Below are positions 1-8,905 of a stretch of DNA of 38,228 nucleotides, piece after piece; position 1 is the first letter of the stretch; each line of letters starts with the position of its first letter. Under the pieces are notes generated by a model that saw only the letters and a program-made list of their open reading frames with translations, was not told where the DNA came from and ran no database searches. The stretch covers positions 1-38,228 of the forward strand of contig PLBW01000001.1 of NCBI GenBank assembly GCA_003135475.1, in the 5' to 3' direction. The DNA comes from Acidobacteriaceae bacterium. Its GTDB lineage: Bacteria; Acidobacteriota; Terriglobia; Terriglobales; Acidobacteriaceae. Both the position numbers and the translations under genes were made by a program.

Positions 1-263
1 GTGATGGTCACCTTCTGTGTATTGGCGCTATCGATGAAGAACACAGCCCTTGTGGCCTTTGGATTGCCTTGGGCAGTTGAGTCCTCCCCGGTACTGTCCT
101 GCTGCGTGATCGAACCAAAGTACTGACTCACGACGCTCAGATGAACGACGTAGCGGCTCGGTAACAATGATTTCGATCCACCACATCCCGCGACCATCAT
201 CATCATGCCGAAAATCACAGCCAGACATGCTGTCGCGAGGGTATCCGTCAGGCGAATTTTCAT
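1..263 (-). CDS. Lipoprotein, 3' part beyond window edge
   Basis: Reading the minus strand from an ATG at 263 gives an open frame of 87 codons that runs off the left edge of the window without a stop. The N-terminus is a clear lipoprotein signal: basic start (MKIRLTD), a hydrophobic stretch rich in Leu, Ala, Val and Met, then the lipobox VAGC followed by GG at about residues 26-30. The mature part begins SKSLLPSRY and is polar. The protein should be exported by Sec and lipidated on the Cys. No catalytic motif is visible in the available part. An overlapping minus-strand frame of 79 codons (28-267) is a shadow of this gene. The function cannot be assigned from the fragment. Confidence 0.72.
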   Translation of the reverse strand, partial: MKIRLTDTLATACLAVIFGMMMMVAGCGGSKSLLPSRYVVHLSVVSQYFGSITQQDSTGEDSTAQGNPKATRAVFFIDSANTQKVTI

Positions 264-366
264 ACATACCGTCGTCTGTCGCTGGCCTCTAAGACCCTTT
301 TCTTCCGAATGGAGACAGGTCGTCTTTGCTGTGGTCTTCGCAAGAAAGCAACGGCAGCTCTTGCGC

Positions 367-3300
367 CTATCTCATTTCGTATGGCGGCGTGCTATAGAAG
401 CATTGCGCGCCTGATATACCTTTTTTGACCGGGCTGAAGGGAATTCCCCAATCGTTGGCGTAATTCGGATCATCGGTGAATTTCAACGGCGCCGGAGGCG
501 TGGTTGACACGCCGGTTTCAAAATCTGTAGGCAGAGTGATCCCGAAGGCGAAGCATCCCTTGAGTGGACAATCGATATCGCTGATGCCCCAGGAGCAAAC
601 GGAATCATCGGTGCATTCCGTGCCCGGAGCGCAGCCGCACTTGCTCATGTCTTCCTCTTTCGGTGCGCAGTAACTCCGTGGTTGGCAGAAATTCGGGGTG
701 TCCTTCGTGAACTCGGAGGCATAGGGTGACAAGTTCACGTTGATGGACACGATACCTTTGCTCTGATCCCAACCCGTTACCTTGACGAATTTCAGATCGT
801 TGCCAGCAGGGTTGAAAACATAGTTCTGAGTGTTGATGGTCGTGCGAAACTGATGCACCAATGCCTCAACCTGAGTGCGCGTTAAGTTCGTAGGCAGATA
901 CATCTGGTAGGTCTGCTCCAGGCTGGGCTTGGCATAGATGAAGTAAACGTAGTAGGTGTGTCCTGGCAGATAGACATTTAGATTGGTTGCTCCGCTCCTC
1001 TGCTGGGTCTCGCGTTTTACCTGATCGTCAATATAGTAGAGACCATGGTTCACTGTGAGAGTGCTACGTTGTCCGGTATCCTGTCCCATCATGCGAATGA
1101 CCGGCCATTTGAAGTTCCTGCTGTCCCTCTGGTAATTAGCATATTCTGTGTCAGTCAGATACTCGCGATAAAGAGGTACCCCGTAGCAGCCCTGCGGGGG
1201 CGATGCTGCCGTACAATCGGCCCCCCACGCCTGGTAGGAATCCATGCCTGAACCTTGCGGGCATCCCTGACGATTAATCCCGCAATCGGCGATCGTTGCC
1301 GTCGTGACATATTCGTAGGGGCTGGTATTCGCCGTCCCCGGCGGACCGGTAGCCGGCTGATCGAGATCGTGAATGTCTGAGGCACACTCGACCGTGACCT
1401 TAGGCGCATTGAAGAAGGGATCCTCATTGACAGAGATCGTTTCCCGCGTTTCGTTACCAACCTGCGCCAGCAAGCCAGTTAACGAACCATCATCGTCGTT
1501 CAGCACCGTCTGACGATCAACGTCGCTGAAATTCTTGAACATGTCCGTCCGCCAGGTGCAATAGCGCTTCTTGATTGCATTGGGATCGGTCCCGAAGGTC
1601 CCATATTCAAATAGCGGTTCAATGACGAAGTGTCGAATACCAACGTTGCGAAAGTACAGATTGTCGGAGTGGAAGGCCGGAGGGTAGAAGAACCCATTCG
1701 ATTGCTTCCAAGCAATGGCGGCATTGGGCAGATAACACGAACGATCTTCAGACGGACCCGACGGATCCGCCGGCAAGCCAAGTTCATTACCATACAGCCA
1801 ATTGAACGAAGGGCAAAATTGCTCGACCTGGTCGCCTGTGCAATTGGCGGAATTGCCGATGTGTGTCTCGGTGACATCTAGATAGGCGTTGCGCTCCTGG
1901 AACGCAGGCCCATCGTAAATGTTGAACAGCTTCTGATTTACGCTGAACGCATCGATGGGGTAGCTGATGCCCTGGTCACGCGAGAGGCAGTAGGCACGCT
2001 GGTTCGGAGGTCCCACGTCGCACTTCAAACCGTCAGGATTGAACGGTCCGCCATTGGAAGTGAAGGGATTTATGTAAGTGCCCGTGTAAGCAGGTTGGGT
2101 CTTGCCGACCAGTACGCTCTTTCGCAGCAGCGACCAGTAGCCGACCGCAACGTCCGCCCGGGTGTAGCCGCCGCTGGTAACGAAAGTAAGACCACCCTGC
2201 TGCACGTCGGTGATGGCGCTGTTTTGCACCAAGAACCACCACGGCCGCAGCCAGACGGCGGCAAAATTCTTGTGCGCCCAGTTGTATGAGGTGGTGAAAC
2301 GATCGATGGTCGTGACGACGCAATTGGCCTGGTCTGGGCCAAAGCCGGCACATGGCGGATTTGCCTGATTAGTACCGCAGTTTGTGCCTGTACACAATGT
2401 TGGGTTGCGCAGGCCGGTCACAAATGGATAATAGCGGTCCCTGCCGGGCGTCCCCTTGTTCGGGGCTTTAGTATTACGAATGGCCTGCAACTCCTGGGCA
2501 TTGCCGCTATTACCTACGCCCGAGCAAGGAGTGGTCGCGCCGACGTTGATGAAAGCCGACATCGCCGTTGAACAAGAGTTGCCCACAAATTTCTGCAACG
2601 GGCTCAATCCTGCTCGATTGATCCCGCCCGGTTGCTGCCCCACCATTTGCTGGCCGGCGTAGCCCTCGAAGTGTTCAAACTGCGAGGGACCGCTGATGCC
2701 GCCCGGCAGCAGCCAATAGCACGCACCGCAAGTGCCCGCTGAGGAGGCGAAGTTATACTCGAAATCATTCCACCCGTTCATGATCCAGAACACGGTGGGG
2801 TGGTCCCAATCGGAATGGTAGGGCGGCTCCTCGCCTAGCCGGTCCGGAGAAGCCAAAATACCCGGGACTTTACGGTCATTCTGCACGTTGTTGACGGCGG
2901 CTCGCGCGAAAACGCCAAGGTTTGTACGCAGGGAGTTGTTGGATTCGGTCCCATCCTCAAGATAGAAGCCATGACCGATCGATTTGTAACCAACATTGCG
3001 GGCCAAGGTAACGTTTTGGGTCGCGTGAACCGTGATCCAGCGGGTCATGGAATCCCACATGGAAGAATCTTTCACGTAGGTGTTGTCAGGTGTGAGCCGG
3101 GCCATGTGGAAGTGCACCGGATACCGTCCCTTGGAGCCACCCTGTCCCAACTGATAGAGCTCTACCCCTTGTACCTGATATGACAGGAAGCCCTGGCGCA
3201 CGATCGTGTGGCCGCCGAAATAGCCTGTGAGGGAGGAGCCGGCTGTGATCCCATCGGAGACGATACGAATGCTGCGCGATAGTAGGCCGACGGCCGCGCG

Positions 3301-4470
3301 GATGTCGATGTTGCGGTCGTCCGCCGTCTGACCTGGCAAGAGGTCAGGACCAATATCACACGCGGTCGAGCCCATCGGCGCATTGCATGGGACATCGCGC
3401 AGCGAGTAGGTTTTGCCCCAATGCGGATAGGCAACGGGCGCAACCAGATCTACGCTGCTGCCGGAGACGTTCGATATCTGCAACTGCTCGGCATGCCCGG
3501 GCAGATAATCCGTCGATGTCACGACAATGTAGTCATTCGGCTTCCAATCGGTTGGCATGCTGCTAAGCGTCAGCGAGCCTTCTCCGCCTTTCAGCGTGGC
3601 ATCTAGCCGCGTCCAACTGCTGCCTGTGACGGCGGGGTTACTGTCATCCCCACCCTGCGACCCCTTATAACCAGACAGGTTGATTGTGCCGCCATAGGAC
3701 AGGGCCAGTACCTTGTGGCCAAAGTAAGCGCCTTGACTTGTGGCGTCATCGTACTGATAGAAACAATCGTCCACTCCGCCGGGCAGTCTGGTCGGCGGCA
3801 CGAGCTGCGAGGTCTTGGTGCAGCTCATGGGATCGCGCATGTTCATCTTGTTGGAGTCCCATACGTCGGGATCACTGGTGGGTACTCCGCATGTAAAGTC
3901 GTTCACAAGGCTGCGGTTAACGAGTTTCTTGCAGCTGACATCGGCCTCGGACTCGCTCCCGTAAAGATGGATAGTCAGGATCTGTCCGCCATTATTCTCG
4001 CCAATCCCTATGGCCTTTAGAACACCTTGGTTCTGCACCAGGATATTGGCCGCATAAAAATCCATGGTTGAATTGCTGAAGGTCAGCGTTCCGTTCCCAA
4101 AAATGTAAACGTTACGAAAGTTATAAGGTGTTTGGGTGCCATCCACCGTGCAGGTCATGTTGGTGATGACCAGGTCCGGCCCCTCCTGTTCTAACGGTGC
4201 ACCTCGGTCCAGCGTGCCACCCTCACAAAGATCGATAGCAATCGCAGGTAGTGGTGAAATGAATGCAGCCAGCAGTAGCAGTGCGAGCAAAGCACCGTGT
4301 CTCGCAGTTGAGCGGAAGCACGATCTAACGCGAGGGAATACGTTTATACCGGACAGGTACGAGGTCGTGAAGCTCATCCTGATTCGGTTTCGAAAAGGGG
4401 CAGACCTCAAAGGTTGAAGACAAAAATGTCGCTTGACGTAGGCTAATTGGTGAAGTGGCGCTGGCATCAT
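367..4470 (-). CDS. Secreted G8 domain / CEMIP-like right-handed beta-helix protein
   Basis: A very large exported protein of about 1,367 residues. The open frame extends upstream to 4650, but the start at 4470 (or the next codon, 4467) is preceded by AGGAG at 3-6 nt, and the upstream extension has no signal character. A long N-terminal region ends in a hydrophobic signal segment (ALLALLLLAAFISPLPAIA) at about residues 58-78. Similarity by eye is to the animal CEMIP/TMEM2 hyaluronan-depolymerising family and its bacterial relatives. I see a G8-type stretch with W-KPNDYIVVTSTDY and YPHWG near residue 310, GLLSRSIRIVSDG, GRYPVHFHM near residue 450 and GHGFYLEDG near residue 495. These are typical of the parallel beta-helix that follows G8. 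The C-terminal part is Cys-rich (CGCAPGTECTDDSVC). The likely role is extracellular polysaccharide binding or cleavage; the substrate is unknown. No obvious cell-wall anchor is seen. Confidence 0.85.
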   Translation of the reverse strand: MMPAPLHQLAYVKRHFCLQPLRSAPFRNRIRMSFTTSYLSGINVFPRVRSCFRSTARHGALLALLLLAAFISPLPAIAIDLCEGGTLDRGAPLEQEGPDLVITNMTCTVDGTQTPYNFRNVYIFGNGTLTFSNSTMDFYAANILVQNQGVLKAIGIGENNGGQILTIHLYGSESEADVSCKKLVNRSLVNDFTCGVPTSDPDVWDSNKMNMRDPMSCTKTSQLVPPTRLPGGVDDCFYQYDDATSQGAYFGHKVLALSYGGTINLSGYKGSQGGDDSNPAVTGSSWTRLDATLKGGEGSLTLSSMPTDWKPNDYIVVTSTDYLPGHAEQLQISNVSGSSVDLVAPVAYPHWGKTYSLRDVPCNAPMGSTACDIGPDLLPGQTADDRNIDIRAAVGLLSRSIRIVSDGITAGSSLTGYFGGHTIVRQGFLSYQVQGVELYQLGQGGSKGRYPVHFHMARLTPDNTYVKDSSMWDSMTRWITVHATQNVTLARNVGYKSIGHGFYLEDGTESNNSLRTNLGVFARAAVNNVQNDRKVPGILASPDRLGEEPPYHSDWDHPTVFWIMNGWNDFEYNFASSAGTCGACYWLLPGGISGPSQFEHFEGYAGQQMVGQQPGGINRAGLSPLQKFVGNSCSTAMSAFINVGATTPCSGVGNSGNAQELQAIRNTKAPNKGTPGRDRYYPFVTGLRNPTLCTGTNCGTNQANPPCAGFGPDQANCVVTTIDRFTTSYNWAHKNFAAVWLRPWWFLVQNSAITDVQQGGLTFVTSGGYTRADVAVGYWSLLRKSVLVGKTQPAYTGTYINPFTSNGGPFNPDGLKCDVGPPNQRAYCLSRDQGISYPIDAFSVNQKLFNIYDGPAFQERNAYLDVTETHIGNSANCTGDQVEQFCPSFNWLYGNELGLPADPSGPSEDRSCYLPNAAIAWKQSNGFFYPPAFHSDNLYFRNVGIRHFVIEPLFEYGTFGTDPNAIKKRYCTWRTDMFKNFSDVDRQTVLNDDDGSLTGLLAQVGNETRETISVNEDPFFNAPKVTVECASDIHDLDQPATGPPGTANTSPYEYVTTATIADCGINRQGCPQGSGMDSYQAWGADCTAASPPQGCYGVPLYREYLTDTEYANYQRDSRNFKWPVIRMMGQDTGQRSTLTVNHGLYYIDDQVKRETQQRSGATNLNVYLPGHTYYVYFIYAKPSLEQTYQMYLPTNLTRTQVEALVHQFRTTINTQNYVFNPAGNDLKFVKVTGWDQSKGIVSINVNLSPYASEFTKDTPNFCQPRSYCAPKEEDMSKCGCAPGTECTDDSVCSWGISDIDCPLKGCFAFGITLPTDFETGVSTTPPAPLKFTDDPNYANDWGIPFSPVKKGISGAQCFYSTPPYEMR

Positions 4471-5621
4471 AGTCTCCTGGCCCTTCCATAGGGCGGCGCT
4501 TGCACCTGCGAACAAAGTTGGCTTGCATCGAAGAAAATAGGGGGGCTTACGGCTCACGGCGAACGATATTACACCCAATCTGTGCTGCGGACAAGCACTA
4601 GCAAGAGCGGCAAAATGAACCAGTCGCAAAAGTTTTCTTCGTTGCTTCACATCTAAAAGTTGTTGTTAGGTTGCGTTCAAGTGCGTGCATGGTCGCCTAT
4701 AGCGTTTGCTGCGGCTTCTGAGTAAATGAGGCGAACCACAGATTCAGTGTTTAAGTCCAGCGGTCAGAGAGCGCCTAGTCCGGAATCCGCAGTGGATGTT
4801 TGTCCGGCACTGGTTGTGGGTGTTACAAAAGGGCAACGGAGAGTACGTTTTGATGCCCACTGGCTAGCGCCTTCCTCAGCTGAATTTCATTGCGATGCAT
4901 TTGCTTTCCATATTGCGCTGATACACCTTTTTCTGCAGCCCAACTGTGATTTTGTGGGGACCATCGGCAAGCTGCCACATTCTGGTCCAACCAGGCACAA
5001 GCTGCCACAATTCGCAAACCGTTGATTTTCGAAAGAGATGCAGGGTAAATGCCTTCAAGCACTTTTCCACTCAGCGCATTCTTCCACGTCTTTCCTAAGA
5101 GCCTTGCCCACCGCTCTGCTTGCAAGTTTCAGGAGCCGAATGGCGTCGACAACAATTCCTGTCATGAAAATGTCACAATGGCGATAACTCGGCCTGACGC
5201 TCCGCCGCGAAAAAGCGGTTTAGACGAAGAGGCAAACCGGGGAAACCAGGAAACCAGAACGGCGTTCATCCGGCATTGTCATTCTGCCTGGCGGGGACTT
5301 GCCAAGAACGCTTTTGGCGCTTTTCTATTTCAAATCGTTTTTGCTCCAAAACGCATGTATCGCGCTCAAACTAAATCGCTTACGCTTTCACGCCAAAAGT
5401 TTCCCCGGACAGCAGTGGCTACGTTCTTTCACCCTCTCTAGAAACTGGGTTGCTCTGCGCATGACCTCTCAATTTGAAATCCGCTGGGTCCGCCGAGGCC
5501 GAGGAATCATCCCTTTTTGGCCGAATCTCGACCCGCACTTTAGGTTGAGCCTCTCGTTTCGCACCCGACCCGGCACTTGTTCAAGGCGCAGCCTGACTTT
5601 CGAGCCGGGCGCGGACTGACC
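4471..5621. other. Intergenic region without a recognisable gene
   Basis: About 1.15 kb between the start of the large G8 protein and the stop of the small gene at 5622. Several frames of 60-130 codons are open on both strands, but none has a convincing ribosome site, domain or sensible composition. A minus-strand frame at 4823-5125 (about 100 codons, rich in Trp and Cys) is the least bad candidate and may be a decayed gene. I see no terminator or RNA gene here. Confidence 0.5.
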
Positions 5622-5840
5622 TTAGGCCGCCCGCCAATGGTCGGGGTTCTTCTTGTCATTCAAGTGTCTGACGCGAGCGACAAGGGGAGCATGCCCCTTC
5701 GCTTTCGCCCAATCGATTGCTTCTTTCTGGGTTCTGAAAGTGCCGAGCTCATGGTTCGCATGGTCTTCGACTACATAATCCTGAATTGGCGACCCTTCAG
5801 GGCGACCCTTCGGACGCGCTTCGACGTAAACGTTTGCCAT
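5622..5840 (-). CDS. Small conserved protein, DUF2188-like
   Basis: A 72-residue soluble protein starting at the ATG at 5840, with GGAGAG about 6 nt upstream. The frame is open 13 codons further, but that extension has no ribosome site. It begins MANVYVEARPKGRPEG, continues with a YVVEDHANHELGTF core and a TQKEAIDWAKAKGH helix, and ends NPDHWRAA. The beta-beta-alpha pattern, with a threonine/glutamine-led helix of the 'T-x-xEAI-xWA' type, resembles small DUF2188-like proteins that are common as single genes in proteobacteria and acidobacteria. The biochemical role is unknown. It stands alone, with no close partner gene on its strand. Confidence 0.7.
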   Translation of the reverse strand: MANVYVEARPKGRPEGSPIQDYVVEDHANHELGTFRTQKEAIDWAKAKGHAPLVARVRHLNDKKNPDHWRAA

Positions 5841-6288
5841 AGTCTTCTCTCCGCTGACATTCTTCGTCAGCAATTGCAATTAGACGAAGTAAAAGATTGC
5901 TGAGTGCTACTCCGACCATACTCGCTTCACCGGCGTCTTTGCAATGCACCTCTTTACCACCGAGGCAGTATTGTGATTATCCGTAAGAGTATCGAACCGC
6001 TCCGTACGGCAGAAAACCCCTGTAATGACGCTGGATTCTGCGCTTCTGATACTCGCAGATCGGTCTACATATCAAAATGGTGGCCCACATCGGGACAAAG
6101 CTCGAACCTTTTGGCAGGGCTTCCTGGACAGCATCGGCAGTGCGCGATTGCAGAGAATTAGAATTCGCGCGGGATTCTCACCTACCAAGGAAGTCGGGAG
6201 GTCATCACTCCGCGGTCTTTCGGCGTATTCAACTCAACAAAAAGACTTCTCTTTATGACCCGAGTGCACTATCCTTTCCGAGAAGACG
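5841..6288. other. Leader region upstream of the ATPase cassette
   Basis: About 450 nt between a minus-strand gene and the plus-strand four-gene cassette, so it should contain the promoter of both. I cannot pick a convincing sigma-70 box pair for the cassette. A plus-strand frame at 6025-6258 is open for 77 codons and includes the short repeat at 6084-6109, but it has no clear ribosome site and is probably a decayed fragment. Confidence 0.4.
6084..6109 (+). repeat. Short repeat R, weak copy 1
   Basis: This 26-nt stretch (cccacatc...gctcgaacct) matches 22 of 26 positions of the sequence at 11779-11804 and is related to the copy at 16306. In the +1 frame it reads P-H-x-x-x-A-R-T, like PHQNTARTWKALL at the other two sites. 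It lies upstream of the four-gene cassette, while copy 2 lies downstream of it. It could be the relic of a gene end or of an integration site. The match is short, so chance is not excluded. Confidence 0.4.
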
Positions 6289-8283
6289 ATGCCCGCCACT
6301 TTGGTCGAACATCAGCTACACATGCCGAGGCTGCGGCGATTTCGAATTGATCGCATGTCGATCTACTCGAAGAAGCCGACGGTCGACGTGTCGTTTGCGA
6401 GCGGTGTGTTTTGCCTCGCAGGCGCGAACGGGCTCGGTAAGTCGACGTTTCTCGCTGCTCTGAACTACGCGATAACCGGAATTGTTCCCGATCCTGAAAG
6501 GAAGTTCGAATCCGTTCCGGAGTACTACGCATACAGTAAAGACTTTGCTGACAATTATTTCGATGGACGGGTAAACGACGCCGACCGCGAAGCCGCTGAG
6601 GTGACGGTCGAGTTTGTTGTTGGCTCGAAGTCCTTTGCGCTAACCCGGGGAATCTTCGAGCGAGACAGCCTTCGTTCATTGCTGATCACTGACTCAAAGT
6701 CAGGCGATGTGCTGTTGAATGGAGCCAAGCTTACGCCTCGGCATCGAGAAGAGCGTTACGCATCTGCGCTCGCAAGAGAGGCTGGACTTACCTCTTTTGA
6801 CCAGTTTGTGTTCTTGCAGCATTTTGTCTTTACCTTCGACGAGCGACGGCATTTGTTGTTCTGGGACCAACGGGTACTTGAACAGGTTCTATATCTTTGC
6901 GTTGGCATTAATTCAGCTGATGCGCATCGAGCCGACACTCTTCGGCGTGACATAGAGAAAGCCGACTCTTTGGTGCGTAACTACCAATGGCAAGCAACGG
7001 CACTGACAGACAAACTTAAACAGCTTGAAGAGGTTGTCGAATCGGATGTTGCTGCTGACAGAGCCTACCGCTTGGCGGTGGAACATCGCGATCTGCTGCG
7101 AGAGCGAGACGCAGCGACGTCGGCAGTAATTAAAGCTCAGGAACGCAAGCAGGATGTCGAGCTGAGTTTTGCTCAACTCACCGGTCAAGTCGCTACTCTG
7201 ACTAGTGAATATGAGGAAGCGTTTCAGGAGTATTTCTCAGCGCGACAAGCCCCACGCTCGCATCCCTTAGTTGCCGCGGCCTTGGATAAGGCCCAGTGCG
7301 GCATTTGTGGCGCTGCTGGTGATGACGTGAGATCAGCAGTTGACCGCAAATTGCAATCAAACATTTGTCCTTTCTGCCAGTCGCCAGTGGTCGAAAAGGC
7401 GAAGGCACCGGAGGCGTTGAAGAAGATTGATAAAGAGCTCGCCGGGGCCAGGGAGAAGCTGAGGAACGCTGGTGAGCGTGTCCAGCGACTTGCTGCAGAG
7501 CTGAAGACCTTCGATGAAATGGCCCTTAAAATCGCTTCACGAGTTGATCGCTTCGAGCGAGAACATAGCTCGGTCCTCAATCTCGCCGAAGTCAAGAATC
7601 CTACTGCTCTACACCGGACGATCACGGGCTATCGTGAGCAAATTGAGTCGCTGTTGAAGAAAAAGGAGACACAACGGGAAAGGCGTGAAGAAAAGAAGAA
7701 AGAGCTCCGCCAGTATCAAAAAGACCTTGTCAAGCAATATGCCGATGCGGAGGAGGTTTTCCTCCCGGCTTTCCGCAATCTGGCCCAGAGCTTCTTAGGG
7801 TTGGATCTTGATGTCCATATTGACACAAAGGCATCTGGTGTATCTCTCATTCTGACTGTCACTGACACTGCTCGCCGCGAGCAGTATCAGTTGTCCGAAA
7901 GCCAACGATTCTTTGTCGACATAGCGCTGCGAATGGCTCTAATCGAACTGACGTCGCGAGAGGAAAGGACCGCATGTCTCCTCATCGACACTCCTGAAGG
8001 AGCACTAGATATCGCCTACGAGAGCAGAGCAGGCGAGATGTTTGCGGATTTCGTTCTGCATGGGTTTAACATCATACTGACGGCAAATATCAATACATCT
8101 AGGTTGCTGCTTAATCTAGCCAGGTTATGCGGTAACAAGCACATGCACCTCAGTCGAATGACAAGTTGGACGGAGCTGTCGGAAGTACAAACGCAGGAAG
8201 AGCATTTATTCATAGAGGCTCTGAGCGCTATCGAGGCTGCGATGAATACAGTGCCGTCACCCCAAAAGCGAGTCCATGCTTAG
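6289..8283 (+). CDS. SMC/Rad50-like ABC ATPase (ABC-3C-type)
   Basis: A 664-residue ATPase and first gene of the cassette. Walker A is GANGLGKST at residues 45-53. A Q-loop-like segment (FVFLQHFVF) follows near residue 178, a coiled-coil region spans about 210-520, an ABC signature-like LSESQRF lies at 535-541, and Walker B is CLLIDTPEGALD at 563-574. In the middle of the coiled coil are two CxxC pairs, C337/C340 and C360/C363. They look like a four-cysteine zinc knuckle at the hinge, rather than the single CxxC of the Rad50 hook. Short SMC-like ATPases of this kind head ABC-three-component and Lamassu-type conflict systems, where they sense foreign or damaged DNA. The ATG at 6289 is used; the ATG at 6322 (MPRLRRFRI) fits the family's N-terminus better and may be the real start. 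The gene overlaps the next by 8 nt. Confidence 0.9.
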   Translation: MPATLVEHQLHMPRLRRFRIDRMSIYSKKPTVDVSFASGVFCLAGANGLGKSTFLAALNYAITGIVPDPERKFESVPEYYAYSKDFADNYFDGRVNDADREAAEVTVEFVVGSKSFALTRGIFERDSLRSLLITDSKSGDVLLNGAKLTPRHREERYASALAREAGLTSFDQFVFLQHFVFTFDERRHLLFWDQRVLEQVLYLCVGINSADAHRADTLRRDIEKADSLVRNYQWQATALTDKLKQLEEVVESDVAADRAYRLAVEHRDLLRERDAATSAVIKAQERKQDVELSFAQLTGQVATLTSEYEEAFQEYFSARQAPRSHPLVAAALDKAQCGICGAAGDDVRSAVDRKLQSNICPFCQSPVVEKAKAPEALKKIDKELAGAREKLRNAGERVQRLAAELKTFDEMALKIASRVDRFEREHSSVLNLAEVKNPTALHRTITGYREQIESLLKKKETQRERREEKKKELRQYQKDLVKQYADAEEVFLPAFRNLAQSFLGLDLDVHIDTKASGVSLILTVTDTARREQYQLSESQRFFVDIALRMALIELTSREERTACLLIDTPEGALDIAYESRAGEMFADFVLHGFNIILTANINTSRLLLNLARLCGNKHMHLSRMTSWTELSEVQTQEEHLFIEALSAIEAAMNTVPSPQKRVHA

Positions 8284-8905
8284 TCCTGAAGCGACATTTG
8301 ACGCTTTATTGATCGCGGATTCTATCCAGCAAAAGCTCGGCGATGCGGCCGAGGGAGAAATCCACCTATTTGCCTATCTCGCCTGTTTGCTTTCTATATT
8401 CGAAAAGTGGCCGGCTTCGCTATGGCTATACACTTTTGCGGGACTTCAAAATGGGGCACCATTTAGCGCGGAGCTTCATAATTCAATTGCATCATGCCTC
8501 AATTCTGGAGACTTAGTCGCAGTAGCGATCCCTGACACTCTCCGTCTAACTTCTGTGGGATGTGAGAAATTGACATTTATGAGGGGCCTCGGCTCTCTGT
8601 CACCACGTACCAGATATCTAGAGGCGGCCTGCTCTACTCTACGGTCGTTGCCAGTTGGCCTGATTAGAACCGCGATGGGAATGGAACCCGGTCTTCGGCC
8701 TGCTATTATTGCGCGCTCGGCGCGATCTCTTCTGACCGGCGCTGCTCTCGACCAGCTCTACGACCATTTTGATGCCGTTAGCAAGACTGTCGGAAACCAG
8801 GCCCGACATCTAATCATTCCAGCCTCCGTTTGGCTTTCATATCTGTTCGACACCGCCAGGAAGACCGACCGCATGCTCTCTGGGACTGAGGTCCAGCATG
8901 GCTGA
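8276..8905 (+). CDS. Putative ABC-3C middle component
   Basis: A 209-residue protein whose start lies inside the ATPase gene (8-nt overlap) and whose end overlaps the nuclease gene by 8 nt, so the three should be made together. It begins with a helical segment. This is followed by a winged-helix-like pattern: FAGLQNGAPFSAELHNSI, then ASCLNSGDLVAV, then LRLTSVGCEKL (about residues 59-103). This 'G-x-PFS-x-EL ... L-x-x-G-x-L ... L-x-L-T-x-x-G' layout, its size and its place beside an SMC-like ATPase are what is known of the small middle components of ABC-3C systems, thought to link the ATPase to the effector. The rest is alpha-helical with no catalytic motif. The assignment rests on pattern and context, not on a search. 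Confidence 0.62.
   Translation: MLSPEATFDALLIADSIQQKLGDAAEGEIHLFAYLACLLSIFEKWPASLWLYTFAGLQNGAPFSAELHNSIASCLNSGDLVAVAIPDTLRLTSVGCEKLTFMRGLGSLSPRTRYLEAACSTLRSLPVGLIRTAMGMEPGLRPAIIARSARSLLTGAALDQLYDHFDAVSKTVGNQARHLIIPASVWLSYLFDTARKTDRMLSGTEVQHG

Noticed and set aside
4823-5125. Minus-strand 100-codon frame as a gene
   Set aside because: No family resemblance, no good start site. It could be a relic but cannot be supported.
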